Notes: a model not told the origin generated them from the letters alone. 36,330 bases of DNA from Pseudomonadota bacterium (GCA_022566215.1 JADFJJ010000016.1:1-36330); one strand, 5' to 3'; shown: positions 9,814 through 20,802, counted from the stretch's first letter. Made by a program: numbers and translations.

Positions 9814-9885
9814 ATAACAAATGTCATGCCGGCGAAGGCAAGCTTCCTGTGTTTTTTACTTTGTGTTTGTATAGAAACTAAAATT

Positions 9886-11014
9886 TTATTCCAAATCCTC
9901 AACCGCGCCGCCCTCGCCGGTGACCCGGGCGGCCAGCGCCGCCTGCATAAATTTGTCCAGATCACCGTCCAGGACGGCGTTTGGGTTGCCCGATTCCACC
10001 CCGGTGCGCAAATCCTTGACCATCTGGTAGGGCTGCAGCACGTAAGAGCGGATCTGGTGTCCCCAGCCAATCTCGGTTTTGGCCTCGGCCTCGGCCTGCG
10101 CCTTTTCCTCGCGTTTTTGCAACTCGGCCTCATAAAGGCGGGCCTTCAGCATTTTCATGGCGCTGGCGCGGTTCTTGTGCTGCGAGCGCTGGTTTTGGCA
10201 CTGGACCACGATTTTGGTCGGCAGGTGGGTAATCCTGACCGCGCTGTCGGTGGTATTGACGTGCTGGCCGCCGGCCCCCGATGCCCGGTAGGTATCGACC
10301 CTCAGGTCGTTTTCATTAATTTCAATTTCAATTTCTTCGTCAATCACCGGGTAAACCCAGACGCTGGCGAAGCTGGTGTGGCGCCGGGCGTTGGAATCAA
10401 ACGGTGAGATGCGCACCAGGCGGTGGACCCCGCTTTCGGTCTTGAGCCAGCCGTATGCGTCCGCGCCGGTAATCTCCAGGGTGACGGATTTGATGCCCGC
10501 CTCCTCGCCCGCCATGTACTGCTGGGTGGTAACCTTGTAGCCCCTTTTTTCGGCCCAGCGTATGTACATGCGCATCAGCATCATGGCCCAGTCCTGGCTT
10601 TCGGTGCCGCCCGCCCCGGCGTGAATTTCGATATAGGCGTCGTTGCCATCGGCCTCGCCCGAAAACAGGCTTTCCATTTCCACCTTCTTGGCCTCTTTAT
10701 TCAGTTTTTCGAACACCACTTCGGCCTCGGCGATCATGCCTTGGTCGCCCTCTGCCTCGGCCATTTCCAATAACTCAAGGGTATCGGCCAGCTCGACTGC
10801 CAGGCCGCTGCAGACCGAGAGAACATTATCAAGCCGGGTTCTTTCTTTCAGAAGTTTTTGGGCGCGCGCCGGGTTGTCCCAGAGGCTGGGATCTTCGGCC
10901 CGGGTGTTCAGGACTTCAAGCCGGGCTTTGGCCTTGTCCCAGTCAAAGATACCTCCTCAGCAGTTCGAGCGACTGCTTGATTTCACTAACCAGGGTTTCA
11001 ATTTCAGCTTTCAT
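9886..11014 (-). CDS. prfB: Peptide chain release factor 2, with programmed +1 frameshift
   Basis: RF2 ends translation at UGA and UAA codons. The conventional frame 9886-10770 is only the main part. The true start is the ATG at 11014 ([23 protein letters not shown]), which reads into an in-frame TGA at 10945-10943. A +1 shift at CTT TGA C continues as [28 protein letters not shown]. The combined product is 375 residues, normal for RF2. The peptidyl-hydrolysis motif GAGGQHVN and the RF2-type [16 protein letters not shown] are both present. It lies 28 nt downstream of mrcA on the same strand. Low RF2 favours the frameshift, the classic autoregulatory loop. Confidence 0.95.
10942..10957 (-). 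promoter_or_regulatory. prfB: prfB programmed +1 frameshift site
   Basis: On the minus strand the sequence is AGGAGG TAT CTT TGA C. The Shine-Dalgarno-like AGGAGG (10957-10952) is three bases from the slippery CTT (10948-10946), which is followed by the in-frame TGA (10945-10943) and a C. This is the textbook RF2 arrangement: the tRNA slips from CUU to UUU while the anti-SD pairing pushes the ribosome forward. Confidence 0.95.
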
Positions 11015-11042
11015 GGGCTTTCTTTTAATCGAGGCGGGCGGT

Positions 11043-13607
<2,565 letters not shown>

Positions 13608-13646
13608 CCGCTCCGGCTCCTAATAAAATTTGCTTATCTTCTAATG

Positions 13647-14882
13647 TTACTGGAAGGCGCCACTGGCGACAATTGAGGTAAAATAATTTTCCACCGCGTC
13701 GCTGATCGCCCTGGCAATCCTTTCCCGTCCCTGGCGGCTGGTCATCTGTTTGGCGTCCTCGCGGTTAGAGATGTAGCCAATTTCCAGCAGCACCGAGGGC
13801 ACGTCAGGTGCTTTTAACACCAGAAATCCGGCAAAACGATGGCTGTTTTCCCGAAGCATGACTTCTTTGCCCAGTTCCGGCACCAGATAACCGGCAAAAC
13901 GGGCGGAATAATTCATGGTCTCGCGCATCGCCAGGTCAACCAGAATATTGGCGACATCGGTGGATTCCCCGCGCAAATCAATGCCGGCAATCAGGTCGGA
14001 CTTGTTTTCCTTCCGGGCCAGGGCGGCGGCTTCCTTGTCCGAGGAAGTCTCGGAAAGGGTATAAACCGTGGCCCCGCGAACTTTGCTGTTTTTGATCGAA
14101 TCCGCATGGATCGAAATAAACAGATCCGCACCGGCCTTGCGGGCATACTCGAAACGCTGACGGTGGGGTATGTAGATATCCGTATCGCGGGTCAAAAGCA
14201 CCCGGTAATTGCCGGTTTTCTCAAGCTCCTTTTTAACCGCTTTCGCGGTCGCCAGAACAATATCTTTTTCCCGCTGACCGCCCAAACCAATCGCTCCCGG
14301 ATCAACCCCGCCATGGCCGGCATCCAGAACAATGGTGCGTTTGCTGGGCATGGGGGGCGGCTGGCTGTCGCGGATTGGCGGGCTGTAGGGCTGGGTTTTC
14401 CCCGGATTCGCCTCTATTGCCGCCAAAAATGTTTCGTGCCGGACCGGCTTCAGGTCAACCACCAGCCGGTACTGGTAACCGCTTTGCGGGGGCAGGATGA
14501 ATATTCGCTCAACTACCGCGGGGCCGGTCAGGTCCAGCACTATGCGCGAGGTTCCGGGCTGGAACTGGCCATAGCGGTAATCCTCCACCACTCCGAGGCC
14601 ACCTGTAACCCCTGCCCCTTCAAAATCCCAACTCACCTTGGGCAGGTCGATAACCACCCGGTAGGGCTCGGACAGCAGGAAATAGGTGTAGGGAATCTGT
14701 TCATCCAAATCCAGAACCAGGCGGGTTTTCCCGGCATTTTCACCCAGCCGGACACCCTTCACAGCCGCCCCTTGGGCGGTATTCACAATCAGGAACAAGC
14801 ACGCCAGCAGCCACAAGAATCCGAAAAGGACGCAACGCGTCCTTCTGTCAGGGCTGAAAGATAAAGCCACGGGTTTTGCCAT
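13647..14882 (-). CDS. amiC: N-acetylmuramoyl-L-alanine amidase (AMIN + Amidase_3)
   Basis: A 411-residue periplasmic amidase that cleaves stem peptides from glycan during daughter-cell separation. A hydrophobic export segment (about residues 18-38) is followed by an AMIN domain for septal targeting (about 40-150), a Pro-rich linker and the Amidase_3 domain. Zinc-binding and catalytic positions are visible in LDAGHGGVDPGAIG, QREKDIVL, FISIHADS and SVLLEIGYISN. ATG 14882 is preferred over ATG 14888, because AAAGAGG abuts the latter but is 6 nt from the former. The gene is divergent from rne across ~510 bp. AmiC-type enzymes are normally activated by a LytM partner; the M23 protein of this window is not shown to be that partner. 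Confidence 0.92.
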   Translation of the reverse strand: MAKPVALSFSPDRRTRCVLFGFLWLLACLFLIVNTAQGAAVKGVRLGENAGKTRLVLDLDEQIPYTYFLLSEPYRVVIDLPKVSWDFEGAGVTGGLGVVEDYRYGQFQPGTSRIVLDLTGPAVVERIFILPPQSGYQYRLVVDLKPVRHETFLAAIEANPGKTQPYSPPIRDSQPPPMPSKRTIVLDAGHGGVDPGAIGLGGQREKDIVLATAKAVKKELEKTGNYRVLLTRDTDIYIPHRQRFEYARKAGADLFISIHADSIKNSKVRGATVYTLSETSSDKEAAALARKENKSDLIAGIDLRGESTDVANILVDLAMRETMNYSARFAGYLVPELGKEVMLRENSHRFAGFLVLKAPDVPSVLLEIGYISNREDAKQMTSRQGRERIARAISDAVENYFTSIVASGAFQ

Positions 14883-14888
14883 CAACAT

Positions 14889-15391
14889 CCTCTTTAAGCC
14901 TTAAACTAATATGGAACTCTACCCCTTGGGACATGAATCCCTGGTGAACGGACCCTGTTATGCATACCACATATAGCACTTTTTCACTAATTACCCTACA
15001 AAATAGCGAAAAAAATAAAAAATATTATTTCTTAAGCTTTTTGGGTAATTCCTTGCACTCTGATTGAATAACGGGTATTGGGTTGCCATATAAAAACTGC
15101 TTTCGGATAATCCGCGGGCAGAGGAAGAATTTAAGTACCCTGACAAAAAGAAAGAATAATTATCAGCGGTATAGAAAATGACGATTAGGGCACAGACCAT
15201 ATCCCCATTTTCATTGCTTCGGACAGTGGATCATCCGGTTCACGCCGGAGTATGTATTCTACTTGAAAAACTTTATCTAACCTTTTGTCGAAAAAGACTT
15301 TTTTCGACTTTAAAAACGAAATTGCTTACCTTCCAGGACGCGCACATCAGAACTTCCCGCGGCGCCGGAAGGAAGCCTGGAGAGAAATTAT
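14889..15391. other. 503-bp intergenic region, divergent promoters and rne leader
   Basis: No convincing gene is present. The stretch near 14990-15050 is very AT-rich and bounded by an 8-bp inverted repeat (AATTACCC and GGGTAATT, near 14989 and 15043). TTGCAC followed after 17 nt by TATTGG, and a TATAAA near 15092, are weak promoter candidates towards rne. The remainder would be a long 5' leader of rne, with the hairpin at 15287-15308. A 69-codon minus-strand frame (14991-15200) has no family features and is not accepted. Confidence 0.5.
15287..15308 (+). promoter_or_regulatory. Hairpin in the rne 5' leader
   Basis: GTCGAAAAAG and CTTTTTTCGAC can pair as a ~10-bp stem with one bulged T and a minimal loop, about 85 nt upstream of the RNase E start. 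In E. coli the rne leader folds and RNase E autoregulates through it. A similar role here is inference from position only. An intrinsic terminator is less likely, because only a short T-run follows. Confidence 0.4.
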
Positions 15392-17611
15392 ATGACTTCA
15401 ACATTACTCATCGACGCCCGCCATACCGAGGAGACCCGGGTGGCGGTAACCACCGACACAGTCCTGGACGAATTTGACTACGAATCGGCTGAAAAGACAC
15501 AAATCAAAGGAAACGTTTACCTGGCCAAGGTGACCCGGGTAGAGCCTTCATTGCAGGCCGCGTTCGTCGAATACGGCGGAAACCGGCAGGGGTTCCTGGC
15601 TTTCAGCGAAATTCATCCTGATTATTACCAGATCCCGGTCGCGGATCGCGAGGCGATTTTGGCCGAGGAAGCGGCTTTGGCCGAAAACGCCGAAAACGAC
15701 CAGGCGGAAGACCCGGACGAGGGCAAGGCCGCCAAGCAAACCGAAGCGGATGAAATTATCGACGGGGGGCTCTTGGACAAGCGCCGTATCCGCGCCCTCA
15801 AACGCCGCTATAAAATCCAGGAAGTGATCAAAAAGCGCCAAATCCTGCTGATTCAGGTGGTCAAGGAAGAACGCGGCACCAAGGGTGCGGCGCTTACCAC
15901 CTACCTGTCGCTGCCCGGCCGCTATTGCGTGCTGATGCCCAACACCACCCACGGCAACGGTATTTCCCGCAAAATCTCGGACCCCAAGGAACGCCAGCGC
16001 CTGCGTAAAATCCTGAACGAATTTACCGTTCCCAAGGGCATGGGCTGCATTATCAGGACGGTCGGCATGGGCCGCACCAAGGCCGAGATCAAGCGCGACT
16101 TCGATTACCTTTCCAAAACCTGGGCGGAAATCCGCGAAACCACGCTTAAAGCGGTGGCTCCAACGCTGATTTTCGAGGAAGGGAGCCTGATCAAGCGGTC
16201 GCTCCGGGACATTTACGACAAGCATGTCAAAGAGGTCCTGATCGAAGGTCATGACGGCTTTAAACTGGCCAAGGACTTTATGAAGCGCCTGATGCCAACC
16301 CACGCCAAGAACATCAAGGAATACAAGGGCAAGGAGCCGCTGTTCCAAAAATACGGTGTGGAAGCCCAGATCGACAACCTCTTTTCCCCGGTCATAACAT
16401 TAAAATCCGGGGGGTATATCGTCATCAACCCGACCGAGGCGCTGGTGGCCATCGACGTCAACTCCGGCAAGGCCACCCGGGAGCACAATATCGAGGAAAC
16501 AGCGCTGCAGACCAACATCGAAGCGGCGGTGGAGATCGCCCGTCAGCTGCGCCTGCGCGATATCGCCGGGCTGATTGTGATTGATTTCATCGACATGGAG
16601 GAATTTTCCAACGTCAAGGCGATCGAGAGGAAATTCCGCGACGCCCTGAAGTCCGACCGCGCGCGCCTTTTCACCAGCCGGATCAGCGCTCTGGGGCTTT
16701 TGGAGATGTCGCGCCAGCGGCTGCGCGCCTCGCTTTACGAGATCAGTACCCAGCCCTGCCCCCATTGCGAGGCTTCGGGACGAATTTCCTCGCTTTCGAC
16801 TCTGGCGCTCCGGGTTTTCCGGCAGATTGAGGCGCTTGGCATGGAGGAACGGCACTCTCACATCCTGATTCAGGCGCCGCAAGAGCTGGCGCTCTTTATG
16901 CTCAACAGCAAGCGCCGGCACCTGGAAGAGGTGGAGCAGCGCTTTAACGTCAAGGTCACCGTAAATCCCAATGTGGCGATGCGCATGCCCCATTTCGAAA
17001 TAAAAGGGTTGAGTGAAGAACAGCTCCAGCGCGAGATGGGCGCCAGCTTCCTGGCCGCCGCCGGGCTGGCGGATAAAACCGCCTCTCAACCGGACGGTTT
17101 TGGCAAGTCCGACGGGCGCGGTCATTTCCCCGGCAAAAAACGCCACCGCGGGAAGCGCGGCGGCCAACGGCAAAAATTTGGGCGCGACAGTGAAAAACCG
17201 CATTACCAAAAAGACCAGCAGGCCGCCAGCAAACCGGAAGATGCCCGGATAGCTTCCGCAAAGGCTGAGGACGCCTCCCCGGCCAAGCAAGCGGTTCCGG
17301 AAAAGGGTCTCGACAAGAAATCGCCGGAAAAGGAAGCCGCTAAAAAGGCCGGCAAGACACCTGAGAAAAAGACCGGCCGCCCCAAAGCGGCCACAAAAAG
17401 GGTGGAAGATAAAAAGGAACCTAAGACAGAAAAAGCGGCCACAGCCCCCAGGTCCAGTGAAGAAAAGGCCGGGAAAAAGACCAAAGCCCCGGCCCGGCAG
17501 GTGAAAAAGGCCGCGCCCAAGGCAGCTGAAAGCGCGGCGGTGAAACCGAAAGCCAAAAAAACCGGGCCAACCCGCAAGGGCTGGTGGCAAAGAGCGGTCG
17601 GCGGAAAATAA
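15392..17611 (+). CDS. rne: Ribonuclease E
   Basis: A 739-residue RNase E, the endonuclease that starts mRNA decay and processes rRNA and tRNA precursors. The catalytic half has an S1 domain split by an acidic insert near residues 90-125. DNase I-like metal ligands are D355 (AIDVNSGKATREHN) and D398 (VIDFIDMEEF). The Zn-link is C456/C459 in CPHCEASG. Spacings of 43 and 58 residues equal those of E. coli D303, D346 and C404. The last ~190 residues are Lys/Ala/Pro/Glu-rich and disordered, the usual degradosome scaffold region, here without recognisable partner motifs. ATG 15392 has GGAGAG upstream. Known family members autoregulate through the 5' leader. Confidence 0.95.
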   Translation: MTSTLLIDARHTEETRVAVTTDTVLDEFDYESAEKTQIKGNVYLAKVTRVEPSLQAAFVEYGGNRQGFLAFSEIHPDYYQIPVADREAILAEEAALAENAENDQAEDPDEGKAAKQTEADEIIDGGLLDKRRIRALKRRYKIQEVIKKRQILLIQVVKEERGTKGAALTTYLSLPGRYCVLMPNTTHGNGISRKISDPKERQRLRKILNEFTVPKGMGCIIRTVGMGRTKAEIKRDFDYLSKTWAEIRETTLKAVAPTLIFEEGSLIKRSLRDIYDKHVKEVLIEGHDGFKLAKDFMKRLMPTHAKNIKEYKGKEPLFQKYGVEAQIDNLFSPVITLKSGGYIVINPTEALVAIDVNSGKATREHNIEETALQTNIEAAVEIARQLRLRDIAGLIVIDFIDMEEFSNVKAIERKFRDALKSDRARLFTSRISALGLLEMSRQRLRASLYEISTQPCPHCEASGRISSLSTLALRVFRQIEALGMEERHSHILIQAPQELALFMLNSKRRHLEEVEQRFNVKVTVNPNVAMRMPHFEIKGLSEEQLQREMGASFLAAAGLADKTASQPDGFGKSDGRGHFPGKKRHRGKRGGQRQKFGRDSEKPHYQKDQQAASKPEDARIASAKAEDASPAKQAVPEKGLDKKSPEKEAAKKAGKTPEKKTGRPKAATKRVEDKKEPKTEKAATAPRSSEEKAGKKTKAPARQVKKAAPKAAESAAVKPKAKKTGPTRKGWWQRAVGGK

Positions 17612-17670
17612 CCTGGCGGCCGTTATAAACATGAGATAAAAGCCGGGACCTGGTCAGGTGAAAGCGGAAG

Positions 17671-17690
17671 TGGTGAGGTGATCCTCACCA
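17671..17690 (+). repeat. 8-bp inverted repeat between rne and the M48 gene
   Basis: TGGTGAGG and CCTCACCA flank a TGAT loop. No T-run follows, so it is a weak terminator at best; it may be a processing hairpin or an operator. It lies about 60 nt after the rne stop and 72 nt before the M48 start. Confidence 0.4.
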
Positions 17691-17762
17691 ATAAGTCAAT
17701 TGACTGGAAGAATTCCGGCCTGATAGGTTCAGGCAGAAGATATTACCTTAAGGAGCTGTTCC

Positions 17763-19145
17763 TTGATTATCATCGCCCGCAAACTGTTGACCCTTCTGAC
17801 CATTGTCATGCTGGTTGTAATCCCGATGATTCCCCGGCCAGCCGAGGCCCAGGGGTTGTCGCTCCTGAGGGATGCCGAAACCGAATGGTTCCTGCGTGAG
17901 ATTTCCACCCCCTTTTTTGAAGCCGCGGGCCTGAATCCGAGCGCGGTGAGCATTTACCTGATCCATGACAGTTCGATGAACGCTTTCGTCACCCTTGGGC
18001 AAATTATGGCGATTTATTCCGGCCTGATCCAGTCGGTCGACAACGTCAACCAGCTGGAAGGGGTGATCGCCCATGAAACCGGGCATATCGCCGGCGGTCA
18101 TGCGGTGCGCTACCGTGAAGGTCAGAAAGCGGCTCTCAAGGTTTTGCTGGTCCACGTCATTCTGGGCCTGGCCGCGGCCGTGGCGGGCTCGCCGGATGCC
18201 GCGGCGGGCCTTTTGCTGGGCGGTCAAAGCATGGCCCAGCGGGTATACTTAAGTTATTCCCGGGTCCAGGAATCAACCGCTGACCAGGCGGCCATGACCT
18301 ATCTGAATGCCGCCGGAGTTTCAGCCCGGGGGATGATTGAATTCTTTGACAAAATCAGGGACCAGGAACTGCTGACAACCTCCCGCCGCGACCCTTATGT
18401 CCGGACCCATCCGCTGTCGGGCGACAGAATTTTGCGCCTCATCGACCGGGCCCAAGCCTCCCCTTACTATGATGTCCCCTCAAGTGAGGAAAAGGTATAC
18501 TGGTTCAAAAGAATCCGCGCCAAGATCGACGGGTTTATTTATGACCCTGAGATAACCTTGCGCATGTACCCGGTCCGGGACCAAAGCCTGTTTGCCCGCT
18601 ATGCCCGGGTTTACGCCTACCAAAAGGCGCTGAGGCTGGACGACGCCCTGGCTGAGGCCACCAGCCTGATCAATGAAAACCCGGATGACCCGTATTTCCA
18701 TGAGATTGCCGGCCAGATTCTGTTCGAATTCGGCAAGATAGAACAGTCCCTCCCCTATTTGCGCCGCGCCCATGAACTGCTGCCGCAGGAGCCGCTGATC
18801 ATGACCGCGCTGGGCCATGCCCTGGTGGCGATGGAAACCCCCGAGACCGACCGGGAAGCTATTGGAGTGCTGGAACTGGCGGTCTTTTTCGACAGACAAA
18901 ACGGTCTCGCCTGGCGCCAGCTGGCGGTGGTTTATGCCCGCACCGGTCGGGAAAACATGGCCAACCTGGCAACCGCGGAGATGTTCAGCCTGCACGGCCG
19001 CTACCGTGATGCGGTTGGCCGGGCGCAAATGGCCTTCAAGACCTTCCCGGAAGGCACCCGTGAATGGGTGCAAGCCCAGGATCTGATTTTCACCGCCACC
19101 GCCGAGATGGAAAAACATCCGGAGCAAAACCGCAGACGGCGTTAA
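17763..19145 (+). CDS. Periplasmic M48 metalloprotease with TPR-like tail (BepA-like)
   Basis: A 460-residue exported zinc protease. A signal peptide (about 1-30, ending PAEAQ) precedes the M48 domain with HETGH (H104, E105, H108) and third ligand E170 in ESTADQAA. Helical repeat pairs from about residue 270 to the end (ARYARVYAYQKALRLDDAL, FGKIEQSLPYLRRAHELLP) look like tetratricopeptide repeats. The layout matches BepA/YfgC, which degrades or chaperones stalled outer-membrane proteins. The start is TTG at 17763 because AAGGAG lies 7 nt upstream and the signal peptide begins there. The DsbA-like gene follows after 41 nt, so both periplasmic quality-control proteins may be co-expressed. Confidence 0.9.
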   Translation: MIIIARKLLTLLTIVMLVVIPMIPRPAEAQGLSLLRDAETEWFLREISTPFFEAAGLNPSAVSIYLIHDSSMNAFVTLGQIMAIYSGLIQSVDNVNQLEGVIAHETGHIAGGHAVRYREGQKAALKVLLVHVILGLAAAVAGSPDAAAGLLLGGQSMAQRVYLSYSRVQESTADQAAMTYLNAAGVSARGMIEFFDKIRDQELLTTSRRDPYVRTHPLSGDRILRLIDRAQASPYYDVPSSEEKVYWFKRIRAKIDGFIYDPEITLRMYPVRDQSLFARYARVYAYQKALRLDDALAEATSLINENPDDPYFHEIAGQILFEFGKIEQSLPYLRRAHELLPQEPLIMTALGHALVAMETPETDREAIGVLELAVFFDRQNGLAWRQLAVVYARTGRENMANLATAEMFSLHGRYRDAVGRAQMAFKTFPEGTREWVQAQDLIFTATAEMEKHPEQNRRRR

Positions 19146-19186
19146 GCGCTCAAGTTTCCATAAAATTATTATTATAGGTCAACGTT

Positions 19187-19975
19187 ATGATTAAACCCTT
19201 CCAAATTTTGTTTGCCGCGGTGCTGCTGCTGACCCCGCCTTCCGGCGCTGTTCTCGCCGGAGAGGAGGAATCCTTGAGCAAGCAGCAGATCGAGGAGATT
19301 ATCCGCAACTACATCCTGGAAAACCCCGAGATTATTACCCAGGCGGTCCTTATCCTGCGGGAGCGGGAGGAGCAGCGCACCCGCGAAGCCGTCCAGCTGG
19401 CGCTGGCCGACAATCATGACCTTTTGTTTAATGATGAGCTTTCGATTGTTGTCGGCAACCCGGAGGGCGATGTCACGCTGGTGGAGTTTTATGACTACCG
19501 CTGCTCCTTTTGCCGCCAGTCCCATGGGGCGGTCATGCAGATGCTGGAAGAGGACAAAAACCTCCGTCTGGTCCTCAAACAGTTCCCGGTCAAGGACCAG
19601 CCCGGGGAAGTGCCGGTCTCCCTGATTTCCGCCCGATTGGCCATGGCGGCGGAAAAACAGGGTTTGTTCCTGCCCTTCCATGATGCCATGTTCCTGGCCG
19701 AGCCGCCTTTAACCGAGCGCAAGGTTTACGCCATCGCTAAAGAAGTGGGCCTTGATTTGGAACGCCTTGAAAAAGATATGAGGGAGCCGGCATTTACCGA
19801 ACACCTGCGCCAGACCCTGACGCTGGCCAGCGAGATTGGCGCCACCGGCACCCCGACCTTCGTGATCGGCGGATACGTTATCTCGAGTATGCTGGATGCC
19901 GAGATCCTGCGCCAGATCATTGGCCTCACGCGCGAGGTCCAGGCCGCCCAGACGGCTGAAAACGCCAGCGATTAA
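19187..19975 (+). CDS. DsbA-family thiol:disulfide oxidoreductase (Com1/ScsC type)
   Basis: A 262-residue exported thioredoxin-fold protein (COG1651 type). The signal peptide ends near residue 24 (SGAVLAG). A helical N-terminal arm (EEIIRNYILENPEIITQAVL) resembles the oligomerisation arm of ScsC/Com1 proteins. The active site is C106-S-F-C109 in VEFYDYRCSFCRQ, with the cis-Pro loop GTPTFVIGG near residue 222. It should oxidise or isomerise disulfides in periplasmic proteins; which of the two cannot be told. ATG 19187 is preceded by AGGTCAACGTT. It lies directly after the M48 protease gene. Confidence 0.9.
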   Translation: MIKPFQILFAAVLLLTPPSGAVLAGEEESLSKQQIEEIIRNYILENPEIITQAVLILREREEQRTREAVQLALADNHDLLFNDELSIVVGNPEGDVTLVEFYDYRCSFCRQSHGAVMQMLEEDKNLRLVLKQFPVKDQPGEVPVSLISARLAMAAEKQGLFLPFHDAMFLAEPPLTERKVYAIAKEVGLDLERLEKDMREPAFTEHLRQTLTLASEIGATGTPTFVIGGYVISSMLDAEILRQIIGLTREVQAAQTAENASD

Positions 19976-20037
19976 TCAGTTGTCGGTTAGCAGGGCCATA
20001 TCTTAATCATTGAATGCTAGCCATATTTCCCTTCCCC

Positions 20038-20352
20038 CTAAGCGCACTTGGTTTCCAATAAAGGAATCCGCTTAACTTCTTTCTCAAGGCGCATATTCGC
20101 CCGATAAATATTATATTTGTTTTGCAGGTTCAGCCAAAGGTCAGGACCATTTCCGAAATAGGCGCCAAGCCGGACGGCGGTATCGGCTGTAATAGCCGCG
20201 TTTCCGGCAATAATCAGATGCAAGAGCTGGCGCGAAATGCCCATAGCAATTGCAGCTGCGGTAATAGTTACTTCGTTCTCATCCAGAATCTGTTTGACAA
20301 TAACGCCCGGGTTTGAGGGCGCGATCACCCTTTTTCCTTTATATTCAGTCAT
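20038..20352 (-). CDS. higA: HigA-type antitoxin, XRE-family HTH
   Basis: A 104-residue antitoxin and repressor. It has a HigA/VapI-type helix-turn-helix (PGVIVKQILDENEVTITAAA, then MGISRQLLHLIIAGNAAIT) and the family ending GNGPDLWLNLQNKYNIYRA. It is the second gene of a toxin-first pair, 17 nt after higB, the usual HigBA order. It should bind the toxin and repress the pair's promoter, probably at the direct repeats near 20674-20706. Confidence 0.92.
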   Translation of the reverse strand: MTEYKGKRVIAPSNPGVIVKQILDENEVTITAAAIAMGISRQLLHLIIAGNAAITADTAVRLGAYFGNGPDLWLNLQNKYNIYRANMRLEKEVKRIPLLETKCA

Positions 20353-20369
20353 CTCTTTGTCTCCATTGC

Positions 20370-20657
20370 TTAGTGGTACTGATCCAGATCAACCCGGCAG
20401 GCATCACCCTCTTCAAATTCAAATGTAATGCACCATGGCCCATTTACATGGATGGAATAAACAACCGGTTCGTTTTTCTTGTTTCCCTGAAGCGGGTGAA
20501 AATTCCATCCCGGGATATTCATATCCTCCGGCGCGGTCGCGGCATCCAGAGCCTCCAGCCGTACCGTAATCCGTTTCATCATCCGGGCATCCAGTTTTCT
20601 GGCGTCATTCTTGTACCAAAACTGGGCCAAGCCCTTATGCTTGAAACTTTCGATCAC
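20370..20657 (-). CDS. higB: HigB/RelE-superfamily mRNA interferase toxin
   Basis: A 95-residue HigB-family toxin that would cleave mRNA on the ribosome. The family pattern is clear: MIESFKHKGLAQFW at the N-terminus, NFHPLQG, then VNGPWCITFEFEEGD and final YH. The start is GTG at 20657, where the family N-terminus begins; it has little room for a ribosome site (AAAGG abuts it). Two positions usually Arg in the family (SIRVN and WRI) read His and Cys here, which could weaken activity. The His of FHPL and the terminal Tyr-His are kept. It forms a complete module with higA. Confidence 0.9.
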   Translation of the reverse strand: MIESFKHKGLAQFWYKNDARKLDARMMKRITVRLEALDAATAPEDMNIPGWNFHPLQGNKKNEPVVYSIHVNGPWCITFEFEEGDACRVDLDQYH

Positions 20658-20673
20658 CTTTATAAGGTAAAGT

Positions 20674-20706
20674 ATTTGTTTACAGTGTCAAGTTATTGTT
20701 TACACT
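20674..20706 (-). promoter_or_regulatory. Probable higBA operator/promoter with 20-bp-spaced direct repeats
   Basis: TTGTTTACAGT (from 20676) and TTGTTTACACT (from 20696) are direct repeats exactly 20 bp apart, about two helical turns, just upstream of the higB start. On the minus strand a consensus -35 hexamer TTGACA (20691-20686) sits between them. No good -10 lies at the usual distance (ACCTTA at 17 nt). Position and spacing suit autorepression by HigA; this is inference. Confidence 0.5.
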
Positions 20707-20713
20707 AACTCTT

Positions 20714-20759
20714 CTGTTCAACCTAACCCTCCCCTGTAGGGGAGGGTTAGGTTGAACAG
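20714..20759. terminator. Perfect 22-bp-arm inverted repeat, possible bidirectional terminator
   Basis: Left arm 20714-20735 and right arm 20738-20759 are exact reverse complements (arm core TTCAACCTAACCCTCCCCT) with only GT in the centre. It lies between the nuclease-like gene, which ends 44 bp away at 20803, and the higB promoter. It could stop transcription leaving the nuclease-like gene before it reaches higBA. No flanking T-tract is obvious, so it may equally be a palindromic repeat or a cruciform. Confidence 0.55.
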
Positions 20760-20802
20760 CGCAGCTAAATGCTGAAATTAAAAAAAATGTAGAATTTATT
20801 TA

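Noticed and set aside
9676-10407. 243-codon plus-strand frame over prfB
   Set aside because: It is a shadow antisense to prfB; the prfB protein has clear RF2 motifs while this frame has none.
14991-15200. 69-codon minus-strand frame between amiC and rne
   Set aside because: No ribosome site or recognisable family; composition follows the surrounding AT-rich intergenic DNA.
16400-17632. 410-codon minus-strand frame over rne
   Set aside because: Antisense to the catalytic core and Lys/Ala-rich tail of RNase E; its Phe/Gly/Arg-rich composition is an artefact of that.
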